Source: Trametes villosa
Lineage: Eukaryota > Basidiomycota > Agaricomycetes > Polyporales > Polyporaceae
DNA length: 64,000 nucleotides
Reading direction: 5' to 3'
Assembly (NCBI GenBank): GCA_002964805.2
Contig: PUDQ02000001.1
Coordinates: 4,240,001 to 4,304,000, forward strand
Position numbers and translations under genes: made by a program. Below are positions 22,719 to 34,622 of this stretch, piece after piece (the first letter of the stretch is position 1; every line of letters starts with the position of its first letter). A model generated the notes under the pieces. The model was not told where the DNA came from. It ran no database searches and saw only the letters and a list, made by a program, of their open reading frames with translations.

Positions 22719-25700
22719 ATGATCCCCCCACCACAGCCGCCGCAAGAGGCGACGGACATCTTCTCCATCTCGGACCAGGTCCTCGCAGACAGGCTCCAGT
22801 TCATCGAGGAAGTCAGTGTCTATCTCCCCTTCTGTGCGGTAGGTACCCTGGTAGCGTAGCGTTACTGACCGTGTGCTGCTCGGCAGATTGGCTTCGGAAA
22901 CTGGGGCAGCGTCTGGCTATGCCGACCAAAGTCATCCTCGTCAGCAGAGCAGCTACTCGAGACCAAGATTGCAGTGAAGCTCGTACACCGCTCAAAGACG
23001 TCTACCACTGCAGCACGAGTCCGGTCATTGTATGCGCCTGTCTCGCACTTGCCAGCTATATACTGCGCTCACGCGCGAGACTTTTCGCAGATGGAACGAG
23101 ATGAAAGTCGTTCGCTCGCTGAAACACGAGCCGCACCCGTCCATCATCCCCTTCTACTCCTTCATCATCACCCCGTCCTACGCACTCATCACCATGTAAG
23201 CCTTCCCCGCTCTTATTCCCGTGCATGCCCGTCTTGGAAGCGCATCTAACCCGCTCCCCGCGCTTCCCTCCGCGCAGGGCGTACCACCCCCGCCTCATCA
23301 CCGTCGAGGTCTCCGAGGCGCACGCGAAGGAATGGTTCCGCTCGCTTCTATCGGGCGTCGAGTTCCTGCACAAGCGCGGCGTCGTGCACAACGACATCAA
23401 GTGGGTAGCGATATCTCTTGGCGTGCATGCAATGCTAACCTCCACAGGCCTGCGAATATCCTGCTCTCGAACGAGGACGTACCCGTGCTTGTGGACTTTG
23501 GGTTTGCGGAGCGGTACGACGTGGAAGCGTCGGACGCGTTCCATAGCAACCTCTCCTACGGGACACCCGAGGTTAGTTCCGTTTCCCTGCTAAATAACCC
23601 ATCCCCCGCCTCCTACAGTTAATACTCACACCCACTCTCACCCCGTAGTACCTCTCACCCGAACGCGCACGCGGGCTCCCGCACGACACGCGCAAGTCAG
23701 ACGTGTGGTCGCTCGGCGTGACGTTTTTCGAGATCCTCGCGGGGCGCACGCCGTTCGAGCACTCCGAGGGCGAGACGTGCGCGACTAAGGACGAGCTCGA
23801 GAAGTACTGGGCGCGGACGCTCCGCGGCAAGTGGGTTGGCGCGTGGAAGATGTCCAAGGGCGCAGAGCGGCTCTTGAAGCGCATGATCCTGCCGAACGCG
23901 GACCTGCGGTGTAATGCGAGCGAGGCGATGAAGGACCCGTACTGGACCGCGGGCGCCGAATCTATCGTTTCACATCGTGAGTGTTTACCTTGTAGCTGGG
24001 TGGAAGTGGTGAGGCTAACTAGCGTGTGCAGGGAAATCGGCAAGCGTGTCGAGCTCGCGCCCGACCTCGCTCATCCTCGACAAGGACGTCTCGAAGCTAC
24101 TGGACGTCCTCCCGCCGTGGTCCTCGCGCGCGAACAAGGACAAGGAGCGCGCAAAGGCCGACAAGGAGAAGGCCAAGGAGAAGGAGAAGGTCAAGTTCGC
24201 GACCGTCTCCGGGAAGGAGAACATGCACGCAGGCAAGGCGGATGGCGACGCGGGCGCGGTGCGCCCCGGCCACGCGCGCTCGCAGTCGCAGCCCAAGCTG
24301 CAGGTCTTCGAAGGTCTGTCAATTTCCGCCCCTCTCCTCCGTCGTTGCGTGGCTAATTAGTGTGTTCTTAGCCCCCGCCGCTGCAGGCCGCGGCGTCAGC
24401 CAGTCGAAGCGGCAGAACGCCGCGCCGACGGTGTTCTCCGCGTTCTCGCCTCTCAAGCACTCTCCGCCCGCAGCTACTCCCTCGCTCGCCTCCGCCTCTG
24501 CCTCCGCAGCGACGAAGGAGAACGCGGGGCTGCCTACGGCGAAGGTGGCACGGACGACGCGCAAACCGCTCGGGCCGCGCTCGCCTACGCCGCCTACCTC
24601 GCCCGTGCACGTGAATGAGAACGAGAGCAAGCTGCGAGCACAGGCGTCCAAGGAGAATGCGCAACGCGAGAAGGATGGGAAAGACAAGGACCGGCGACGC
24701 AGCCAGATCCTGCGCGACGTGACGAGCACGCGGAAGCAGGACGAGAACGTACTCTCACACGCGAACTCGAAGCGCGGGCTGAAGGCCGAGCGCAGCGCGC
24801 GCGACGTCAAGGAGAAGGCGGATGTGAGCCGGGACAGCGCGAAGGCGTCGGCGGCGGACACGAGCCGCGACTCGGTGCGGAACCGCATGAAGGAGTGGGA
24901 GCGCGAGCGCGAGCGGCTGAAGGAGATGGAGCGCGTGCAGGAGCGCGTGCGCGAGGTCCAGGAGGAACGCGAGCGCGACAGGGCCGAGCGCGAGCGGGAG
25001 GAACGCGCGCGCGAGGCGGAGTGGGAGCGGGCGCGGCAGGCGAGCTTCGAGCGCCAGAGGGAGCGGTCGCAGGGAGAGCAGCGCGAACGCGAGTTCTTCC
25101 TCCCGAAGATCAGCGTCGGCCCGCCGCTGTCGCCCACTGGCAGCGCGCTCCCGACGTCGCCGCTCAGCCCACTGTTCGAAGGTGTGCCCCCAGGCATGTG
25201 CTGTCTCTTCAGAGGTACTGATGATATGCGCAGAGCCATCTCAGCTGGTCGAGTCCCCCGTGGACATTTACCCGAGCGCACACGTAGCGGCGAACGAGTC
25301 GGGCATCAGCGTGCTCAAGCAGAGCCTGCGCATGTCGGTCAGCGGCGCGGTGCGCCTCTACAAGTCGTCCACGCAGCTGCTCGGGCGCTCGACGCCTGCA
25401 CTCACGCTCGGCTCGGATGGCGCGGACGAGGACGAGTCGCGGTCGATGAACCTCAGCGCGCGCGCGTCCTGGGAGGACGAGGAGCTCGCTGCCAAGGGTG
25501 AGTCGCTTTCCTGTTTGATGCCATGATGCCGTTTGTATGCGGCGGTGGCTTACGCGTGCGCGGTAGCTAAATCGTCCTTGCCCACCGTGCGCCATGCAGT
25601 GCGGAACGAACAGCTCGCGGTGGATAACAGGCTCGACCGGATGACGATCTGGATCCAGAACGTCGAGAGTGAGTGCTTCCAGCCTCTTCAGAACGTCGCA

Positions 25701-26977
25701 ATTCACTGACAAGCTTACAGAGGTCGTCGACGAGGCGCGCCAGAACTTCGCGGCCTCGACGAGCTCAGGCCCGCTCCCGCCGCTGCCCGTCGCCCCCGTC
25801 TCGCGCCGCTCCTCGTACACGAACCGCTCCGCAGGGCGCGCGAACCGCGTCGCGCGTAAGATCCTGCCCGCGAACCAGATTTTCGTGAACGAGTTCGACC
25901 GGAGCACGTCGATGATGTCCGCGTCCGGCGTGTCCTCTGCGCTCGCGTCGCCGCTCCCGAGCCCGTCGTTCCTGAACACGATGAACTTCGCGGAGCACAG
26001 CCTGCCGACGATTCCGTCGGAGATGCCCAGCCGTGCGGACGATGTGGAGGGGCGCGAGCGGTCGTTCTCTGTCGACGAGCCGGTGAGAGGGCTCGCACCG
26101 CCGGAGACGCCGTCGCGGAAGCGGCGGGCGACGGTGGTAACGCGCTCGCCCGAGACGAAGCGCACTCGGCCGAGCTTGGAGCTCGACCTCTCTCCGTCGA
26201 AGCGCAGGGAGAAGTCGAAGTCGCACAGTGACCTCGTCAGGCCCATCACGCCGATCACGAAGCTCGAGTTCGAGCTGGAGCGACGTAAGTGCACATCTCG
26301 CTTCTTGTCTGCTGAACGTTGCGACAATGTGCTGACCCATTTGTGCTCGATAGTGGCGCAACCGACGCCAACACCGAGATTGTCGACCATGGTGGACAAG
26401 AACTTGTTCATTGCGACATCACCGGCGCAACGCGTGACAATCCAGGAGCCGCGCTCGACCCCACCGAGGGCGAAGAACGACTTGACGGCTTCCCCGCTGC
26501 ATGTCGAGCCGTACCCCGCGAGGCCTACTCAGACTATCACGATGGACACACCGGCTAAGCGGCATATCGAGGGCGTGTACGACAGGTGGGAAATCTGTTT
26601 GTGCGGTCGATGACATGAGCTAAATCACTTGTAGGTTCCTCATGTCCACTACCGGCGTGAAGCGCGCAGGCAAAGGGTACCAGTCCGACAACGTGGGGCC
26701 CATCGTAAACGTGCCCCGGCCGAACTCGTCGATGGCCAAGCGCAGCCAGAAGTTCTTCACGACCTCGCGGCGCCCAATGCCACCCCCAGTGTCGAGCGAC
26801 GACCTCCGGCGCTCGTCCTCGGTGGATGAGTTCGGCACGTTCTGCCCGTCGGCGAGCACCCCCGCGGCGCCCGTCGGCGAGCACAACAAGAACACCATCA
26901 CCGTCATGCGCAAGGCGTTCAAGGCAATCGTCACTGGCAAGCCCAATGCGCGGGCCGGGAAGCCTGTCTGGGTTTGA
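22719..26977 (+). CDS. Large Ser/Thr protein kinase with long disordered C-terminus
   Basis: The start ATG at 22719 gives [20 protein letters not shown]. The kinase domain is near the N-terminus and spread over several exons. The Gly loop is [10 protein letters not shown], the ATP-anchoring Lys is in KIAVKLVHR, the catalytic loop is [18 protein letters not shown] (Asp present, HRD replaced by HND), the metal motif is VDFGFAERY, the activation-segment end is YGTPEYLSPER, and the F-helix is [20 protein letters not shown]. After about residue 300 come roughly 900 residues of low-complexity sequence: a Lys-rich stretch, a Pro/Ser/Thr-rich part, a long Arg/Glu helix (about 24880-25100), and Ser-rich segments such as [16 protein letters not shown]. 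Three KEN tripeptides occur. About twelve introns; TGA at 26975-26977. The subfamily is not assigned. Confidence 0.85.
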
Positions 26978-27679
26978 CACCCGGCAGCGCGCCCTCACCC
27001 GTCTGCGTTGCGTCTGATTTTTACTCATCTCTTCCGTTTCGGTGCACATACAGATCTCATCTTCGTTCTCGTCGATTCCACTGCATATACAGTTTGGCTT
27101 CGTCTCATTCGCATTCCTGCACATCATTCATCACAGCTCCCCTTTAGCATTCATCTGTTGCATCTCCACCACCCCTACGCCCATCTCACGCCCCCCTTGT
27201 CCCAACCTAACCCCTCTCCCATTTTGCCCCGCATCTCCCGTCGTCGCTATCTATGTCTCGTCCGTGCTTTCGCGTTATTCCAGTATCTATCGACGCTCCG
27301 CCCTCGCACGACTCCTCACGGACCTCACGACCGGTACCTGCTCCTCGCCTTACGCTTACGCTCTGAACACGCTTACGCCCATGTAGTTACGTTACGTCCC
27401 CAATACGAAGCGTTTCGCGGTCTGCGACCACATCGGATTTAGCACTGGCTGCAGCTGGAATTTACGGCAGGAAGGCAGAACTCTGCAGTTTGAGCAAAAG
27501 TGGGTTGAATAAAGGCCTCGAGAAATAGAACATACAGGCGATGAGCAAACAAGGCCCGCCGTCTGCGTTCTCGCCGAGCGTCGCGTCCGAGCAGTCGAAT
27601 CGTACTCTCCTACACTCAGGCTGTGTCTTGCGACCTGGAACACTCTCAATATCCACCCATGCCCACAAAGGATGATGCA
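26978..27679. other. 3' flank of the kinase gene, no gene seen
   Basis: The pyrimidine-rich and AT-richer stretch 27010-27370 is probably the kinase 3' UTR and terminator region. The rest to the repeat edge shows no coding feature. Confidence 0.4.
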
Positions 27680-29779
27680 AACACGACTCATATTAGCGTT
27701 CTACTCAACATGGTCCCGGCGCTGCGTCCGTCGCCAGCTCCCGCTTCCTCTCCGAACCGAGGACAACGGGGGACCAGTATCTACTGAGCTGCACGCCGAA
27801 CCATCTGCCAAGATCTCAGGACTTCTACTCCCTCTACCTATCCGACCAGCGAAGAGGTTTCGAGAAGAGAGGCCCCGGAAACTCAGCGGCTCTGGCGCCG
27901 CATCCGCACCAACAATCCTGCGCTCGCTGTCAGACTGTCGCACGAGGAACGGCGATGAAGGGGAACTCACTCGGTGCTCCCGTGAGGGGGCTTTTGGGTC
28001 CTCATCGCAGACGGTGACCGGCCGTGTCAACGCAGCGGCAGGATTTTGAGTGGGCGACCGCCATGGGAAGAATGGGCCCGATGGCCGGTCTCGTTGGTGG
28101 TGTCTCGCTGTTGCGAGCTCTTTTGACGTCCTTGATAGAGCAGGACGAAACATCGGGGAGGCCGTTGATGGGGCGCCTCGTATAACTCAATACGTGTGCA
28201 GGCTATACCTAGAGGGGTGGTGGAGTGAGCATGCAATAGCAGCATATGGAAGGCGAAGAAGCGTAGTACCTGCACTGGGTTCTTACGAACTGCGGCTCTC
28301 CTTGCCGGCGGGTCGAACACCGCCGGCCAGGTATGCCGCATATATGGGGCCCCCGCGGCCTCCTCTGCACAGGAAGAGGGCGCGGGGGGACCGGGCTTTC
28401 TCTTGGCGCGGCATGTTTGCAATCATGCCGAACCAAGCGGAAGTCTGCCAGAGACGAATTAGCGACTTGGTGAAGCAACTCTAGGCACCGCGTACTCACC
28501 TGGTGCGAGGGGGCGTCGTTTGGGCTCCGGCGACCATATGCATGCATACACAGGTGCCGAGAGCCGGACTGATAGAGATGAGTGTCGTGCGACGGGAGAA
28601 GAGCGTGAGGACTTACAAGACGCAAACTGAACGAAGCAGAGCTTGAGATGAGCTCAAGCTCACGTCTTCTCCCTTGACTAGAGAAGACGGGGGGGCGTCG
28701 GCAGACTGTCCCTCGTCATAACACTCGCAAATTTGCCGTGCCGAGTTCGAGACCGACGCCAGGGAGGAACAAGGGGCTGTCCGAGCAATCTTGGGAAGCC
28801 TAAAGGGACGGCGAGGCGCCATTCCAACGTCGACACTGATATGCACGCGCGCATATGATGACAAACGCTAGGCTAAGGAGTGTCAGGATTGGAACTCGAA
28901 AGGAGAAGACAAGGACTTACAAGGCTCAGGATGAACCGGAGATGCTATTCCGGACGATCTCGTGTACGTCGGAAGGGAACAGGAGGGAGTGGCAAACGTC
29001 GCTTGATGAACGGATCGGCTTGAGTGTGCCTCATACTCGCAGGTGCGAGTACTTCATTGGAGAGGACAGGCCGGGGTCGCGCGCTACGAGCTGCGCAATG
29101 AGGGCTACAAGGGAGGGTGAGAGATGTCTAGGCGAGCCAGGCGAGAGAACATACTGATGTTGGGAGACAGAAACATCAAAGAAGAGTGTTGACAAGAAAC
29201 TGTCCGAAGCATCCCCGCGAGGGACACTTCTTGAACAAGCGGTCGCCAAAACCGCCTGGGTACCCATGGGTACTTAAATGTCGTGGATGCCCGAGAGCCG
29301 TCGAGTGAACGCCGGATCCAGCGAAGACGACCGGGAAGTCGGGCTTGAGTTGGCGAGGGAGTTCGTATCAACGCGCGAGCACGCGCATACTGGGTAACCG
29401 GGTGGAGCGATTGAATCCGGTTACGCCAGCGAGAGCGTGTCGAGCGTCGGTGAGGTGGGGTGGGTGGGCAGGGATGAACAAGGTCCGGGGCCTTGCTGCG
29501 ACGTGGTGGTCTCCTTGTTGAGGTATACAACGTCGACAAGAGATGGAAAACCCGGGACGGACTGGCAGCATTCTCGAAGAACAAGGACACACGAGCCCTG
29601 TCGCCGCCCGGCAACAGGAGTCGCGGAACGCAGCCGATCCGGAAAGGAAAAAGGAGGAGGCTGGGGCCGGGCTGAGAAGCCGGGGGGACCCCGGCGATGC
29701 TGGAAGAAGACGAGAGCAGGGAAGTGACGAGGACCGGATGGGAAACCATCGAGGGGCGGTCAGTGCGCTGGGGGAGGGG

Positions 29780-31830
29780 CCGACGGTGTCTGCCGCGTGG
29801 AGGAGGTGGTTAACACCAGAGCGGGGAGGAGACAAGGGCGGCGAGCGCTGCGACTGCAGGGGATGGCCCGTCATCGTAGCAGACGTCGGGGCGAAGACTA
29901 GCTAGTCTTCACGCAGGATGGGACGTCAGGGTGGATGAACAAGTGGACGGGCTAGCGAGGCGGCGGTTGTTGAGACCCGGGGAGCAGCCATGCGTAGTGA
30001 AATGCGGGGCTAGTTGGGCTCCCAGGTAGAAGCCGCTCGAGCTTGGACTGAATGGACGGGGATGCGGCACTGAGCATGATGAGGTGCTGATACAACCATT
30101 GCGAAGTGGCCGATGCGCTGGGGGAGGGGCCAGCCATGCCTGCCGCGTGGAAGAGGTGGCGAGTTTAAGGTGCCACCAGAGCGGAGAGGAGACAAGGCCG
30201 GCGAGCGCGGTGGCTGTGGGCGACGCGTGGTTGCTAGAGTGGACGTCGGAACGAGACCTAGGTAGGCCCCGCTCGGGAGTCGACGTCAGGGTATACTACG
30301 ATAAAAATACGGCTGGCGAAGCTGCAGTTGTTGAGACTCGAAGAGCAGCCCAGCGTACTGGTGTCAATAGTACGCAGGACTTGTTGGGCTCCCGGGTAAG
30401 AGCAGCTTCTGCTCGCCGTGGATGAGCGAGGCGTAACACCGAGCTTGGAGAGGTGGCGACATGAGGATGCAGATGCGCCGGAGGAGGGGCCGACCGTGTC
30501 TGCCGCATGGAAGAGGTAGGAGGTGGAGAGAGGACTACCAGAGCGGAGAGGAGACAAGGAGGGCGGGCGCGGTGGCCGGAGCGGACGAAACTGTGGCTAG
30601 CGAAGCGGCAGTTGTTGACACGCGAAGAGCAGCCCTGCGATATGCAGGACTAGTTGGGCTCCCGAGTAAAAGCCGCTCCCGCTCGCCAGGGATGAGCGGG
30701 AGTCTAACACCAAGCTTGAAGAGGTGTCGACGAGGGGTAGCCGGAACGCTGGAGGGGGAGCCGACGTTGTCTGCCGCGTGGAAGAGGTGGGGAAGAGGAC
30801 CACCGAAGCGGAAAGGAGACAATGGCGGCGAACGCTGTGGCTGTGGACGATGTGCGGGTGGACGTCGGCGGAGGCTAGTAGTAGTCCTTGCGCAGGGGAG
30901 GACGTCGGAGTGTACAGAAGACTGAAACGAGCAAAGCGGCACTTGTCGACACTCGAGGAGCTGCCCCGCATACGCAGGACAGGTTGTGCTCCTGAGTAAG
31001 AGCTGCTTGCTGTGGATGAACCGGGTGCGACACCAAGCTTGGCGAGGTGCCGACATGTTGATGAACCCGGTTGAAGGCTATTGCGGCCGGTTATGGGATG
31101 AATACCAAAAGAAGGGATAGACGTACCTGTGTCCCGCCTCCAACCATCTGATGCTGGGATTAGGCCTCTGTCGACGTACTTGACCGAGTCGAAGAAGCCG
31201 CCTGATGGAACAAGTCGCGAGGGTCGAGCTGCTTGGCGAGTCGGAGGGACCGTCGCGAAAGCTGAACGAAAGCTATCAGACCTCGGTGTAGCACAGGAAA
31301 GAAGCGACTCACAAAGTGGGTTCCACGGGTTGCGCCGCGGATGGTGCAGTGGACTACTTCGGTGGATATCGTACATATTAGGAGGGAGATAGTATAAGGA
31401 GAATGTCTTGGTTTCCGGTCGTTATCTAGTGTTGTTCGAGGTTATGGCGATTTTCTGATGTTGTCAGGGTTTGGGGGTTTTGGGAGAAAAGAGAGTGCCG
31501 AAGAAGTCGCAGGCGAGGAGACGTCGGACATCGGTCTGCCAGGGCGCGCTGGAGGAGGGGCCGCCGTTGCCTGCCGCATAGACAAGGCGAGGAAGGCCTT
31601 GTTGAGCGGGAAGGAGGCAAGGACGACGAGCGCAAGCCGTAGAGCTGACAGTGCCAGTGGGTGGTTGACGAAGCGAAGAAGACAGACCGAGTATAAGCCA
31701 AGAGAAAAAGACGTCGGGTATGGGCCTGAGTCGATGCGCGATGCGCCGGAGGTGGGGTCGCCAGTGTCTGCCGCGTGGAAGAGGTGAGGAACACATCGCC
31801 AGAGCGGGAAGGAGACAATGACCACAAGCG
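29780..31830 (-). repeat. Degenerate tandem units inside copy B
   Basis: Six imperfect units can be read on the minus strand, giving recurring translations such as SPLRSG, FHAADTVGP, REPNKS and LRVSTTAAS. They correspond to the four units of copy A plus two units near 31500-31800 that A has lost. Confidence 0.65.
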
Positions 31831-32480
31831 GGAGCGCGAGACAGACGGCCTCGATGGACAGTTGACGAGGTGAAGGAAGAAAGGAAAGAGAGATGAGGCA
31901 AGGCGAAGAGAAACCGCCAGAGAGATGTTGAGCCAGGGATGCTTGAGACTCGGAGCTGTGCTGCTGGAAGACCGTCGCAGGAGTGAACATGAGAAGACGT
32001 TGCAGCACGATCTTGTGCTCTTCGGTGGCGACTGGCTTGGTTTTGGAGGAGATCACTAGTATCCATGATGAGTATAAGCTCGCCGCAGAGGGGCTTCAGG
32101 ACACACCTAAAGAACTCCCTATGAACGCAATGAACGAGTCCTTCACCGGCGTGCTTGACCTAGCCCACGAAGGGAGCCTCGAGAGGGCGGGCCATTAAGC
32201 CGTTGGAACCCAGACAAGGATGACAGAATTAGCAACTCTGCAGTCTGCCTAGAGGGCAACCATCGAGGATACGCCAGAGCAGATGGGTGATGTCGGAGGC
32301 AGGGTCACCTCAGACGACATCGAGTGCAGTGGGTAGACCAGGGAAGGAGGGAGCTAGTCCTGAGGGGGTGATCGTGGTCGAAGAACAGGATACGATGAGG
32401 CCCAGGGCAGCAGGATGCAGAGGCTGCGTTCGGGGTGGCGGCTGGAGAGGCTGACATCTGGCGGGAAAGGCCGGACGCGG

Positions 32481-32768
32481 TCAGCCCTTTGGCGGGAGGT
32501 TCGATTCGAGTTCATACCAGCAGCCAGCACGCCCGGCGGCCGAGACAGCACTCGCTAATTCAAAGTCAACCCCAGCAGTTTCAAACCTCATCCTGCCCAG
32601 CTGCACGAGCCATATGATGGAACGAAAGCAGTTTGCGTCGATAAGGTGGTAGTCGGCAAGCAAGACGCGTCCTTGTAGCGCCCATCTGTCGCGTGTCGCG
32701 TTCAAGCCAGAGGGTCCCGTGATCGCGTTGCTAGAAGTGCTCGCCCTCCGCGAATTCAGCGTCGCCAT
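32481..32768 (-). other. 5' open frame of the repeat family, copy B
   Basis: A 95-codon frame starting MATLNSRRAST and ending ELESNLPPKG shares its stop and most of its sequence with copy A (ITGPSGLNATRDR, LQGRVLLADYHLIDANCFRS). The first about 13 residues differ completely from copy A, so the upstream part is not shared. No known domain. It may be the first exon of a family gene or a chance frame. Confidence 0.4.
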
Positions 32769-32775
32769 CGCTCGC

Positions 32776-33076
32776 AGGTACTGACTAGTCTAGTTGCGAG
32801 GAGGCGCGGTTCTAATCAGGGTTAGGCCGCCGTGTCAATGGGATAGTCGGTGCTCTCCTACCACTAGTACTTACTCGACTACCTGCAGAGAGATCTGAAA
32901 GCGGCGTGAATCTCGAGTCTCGACAGCACGCCCGGCTTGTCCAGTCGTGCATGAGTGTGAGCATATTACCACTAATTTCGCCGCCCACAGCTATCGTAAA
33001 TCCAGGATTCAGCGCGCCGGGGCACATATGATCTTAAGAAGATGGGTATATGCGGCAGGTATTCAGCGACCCGGCC
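32776..33076. other. Intergenic, no gene seen
   Basis: A short gap between the repeat edge and the dienelactone hydrolase stop codon. Nothing recognised. Confidence 0.4.
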
Positions 33077-34004
33077 TCAGGAGCTCGCGGCAAGCGCAGG
33101 TACGCTCACAGCAGCCTCTCCAGTAACTGCCAGCGCACCCGCATCCTCCTTCAAGTATTTGTCAAACCAGCGCAACACCTGCTCCACCGCGTCGTCCCTC
33201 GCCTTCCTCTGCTTCTCATCCGCCAAGTCCGCCCGCGTCGTCCACCCGTGCTGCACGTCCTCATACACCACCACCTCCACGTCCTCCAGCCCGCGCTCCC
33301 GCAGAATCTTCCCCGTCTCCTCGGCGCGTGCGCGGTTGTAGCCGGCGTCCTCTGCGGCGACCGCGAGGCTGAACGGCTTCTGCACGCCCTCCAGCTCCTG
33401 CGGGAACTTGACGAGCGACGGGTGCGCGGCGAAGCTGGCGTCGAACAGCGCGTTCTGCGAGATCGCGAAGCGGCCCCCCCAGCAGAAGCCCGCGAAGCCG
33501 ATCGTCGCGCCCGGGTTGGCGGCGCGCAGCCCGGCGGCGACTGCGGCGACGGTGGAGGTCTGGCGCGGGAGGTTGCGCAGGATGAAGGGGACGAGGAGGA
33601 AGAGCGAGGCGGGGACGAGCACGAAGCGCGTCAGGAGCGACTTCGGCTTTTTAGAGGGGACGTGCGCCTCCAGGCTCCAGGTCGGGACGCTCCAACCTGC
33701 GAGATGTTGAACGCGTGAGTGGTGAGAACCTATACCGCGCACTAGCATGGCGCATGTGATGCTAGAATGAATACGTACCACCAAACAGATCTGGCACGAC
33801 GACACGGAAGTTACGCGCAGCGTACTCGTCCGCGAGGAGACGAGTGTTCACGGACCGCCAGCCAAAGACGTCCGTGCCGATGACGATGATGCGCGACGAT
33901 TGCTCGTCACCGACGACGTACGCGTTGACCCCGCCGATCTTGGTCTCGCTACCTGTAGGCTTCCCCGTGTGGAGGGTGCCCGTAACGCATTCGGGGCAGG
34001 ACAT
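33077..34004 (-). CDS. Dienelactone hydrolase family protein
   Basis: This is an alpha/beta-hydrolase of the carboxymethylenebutenolidase type, a family that opens lactone rings in aromatic degradation and has many uncharacterised fungal members. Exon 1 starts MSCPECVTGTLHTGKPTGSE at 34004 and includes VVGDEQSSRIIVIGTDVFGW and NFRVVVPDLFGG. One intron (about 33698-33779) joins in phase to WSVPTWSLEAHVP. The nucleophile elbow is GFAGFCWGGRFA, with Cys in place of Ser as the family requires. The Asp is probably in LAVAAEDAGYN and the His in DVQHGWTTR. About 280 residues, slightly longer than bacterial members. A hydrophobic insert (FVLVPASLFLLVPFILRNL) lies between exon 1 and the nucleophile. 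Confidence 0.9.
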
Positions 34005-34622
34005 CGCGGTTGCTGCTTTTGGATGTTGTCGACTCTGCTAGCAGTAGGAAAGTGGAGGAGGGTCGACCCGTCTGAACCTGGGGGTCGCGGTAGGCCGAGG
34101 GCTGGACGTTGATGATGGGAGGGGATTATCAACCACGCTGCATGGGAAACTCTCGCGACGCCTTTTGTATCTCGAGCTTCCAGGCCGGCTATGATACTGA
34201 CCCGAACAACATCCGTCCCTCTCGGGAACGACTTGCGGTAGCGTGGATGCAGAGACTGCTGTCACTGCTATAATCAGACACTGTGTTAACTACATCAGCG
34301 TCGCGCGGGGCGCCGAGGGTATCGGCCGAAGCGTGGATTGTGGGTCCGGATGCTGTGGCGGCAAACAAACCCACGACAAAATGCAAATCAAGCCCGGCGT
34401 CGGTGTACCGTAGCAGGTGAATGTGTAAGCTCGGACATTGGTGGATCGGTTCTGCACACGGCTGAAGAGGGGGAACATGATGTAGGCACATATCCAGAGA
34501 TCGAGTGAATGCACGTACTGGATATGAATATGTCAGACGCGGAAAAGTAGCTAGTGCACGTACAGTCAACCTAACAGAGGGGAAACCAGTGCCGCCGCTC
34601 CAGTACTGAAAAAGCCACACGT
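34005..34622. other. Intergenic, no gene seen
   Basis: Upstream region of the hydrolase and 3' flank of the next gene. Short open stretches only. Confidence 0.4.

Larger units (their letters stand above)
27680..32775 (-). repeat. Large dispersed repeat, copy B (5.1 kb, inverted)
   Basis: This is the longest of the three copies and runs opposite to A and C. Its element 3' end is the left edge (27680, reverse complement of CTAATATGAGTCGTGTT) and its 5' end lies near 32775. It keeps about six of the degenerate tandem units and the section missing from copy A (about 31440-31900). The conserved intron-like gaps of the family are present, but the spliced frame that is open in copy C is broken here by single-base differences. 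No mobile-element protein was recognised. Confidence 0.85.

Noticed and set aside
24319..25281. 320-codon minus-strand frame rich in Ser and Arg
   Set aside because: Antisense of the Arg/Glu-rich helix of the kinase tail; the plus-strand frame has the kinase continuity.
27672..28049. Open frames on both strands at the edge of copy B (also at 58619-59257 in copy C)
   Set aside because: They overlap on opposite strands with no domain and probably reflect lack of stops in GC-rich repeat DNA.
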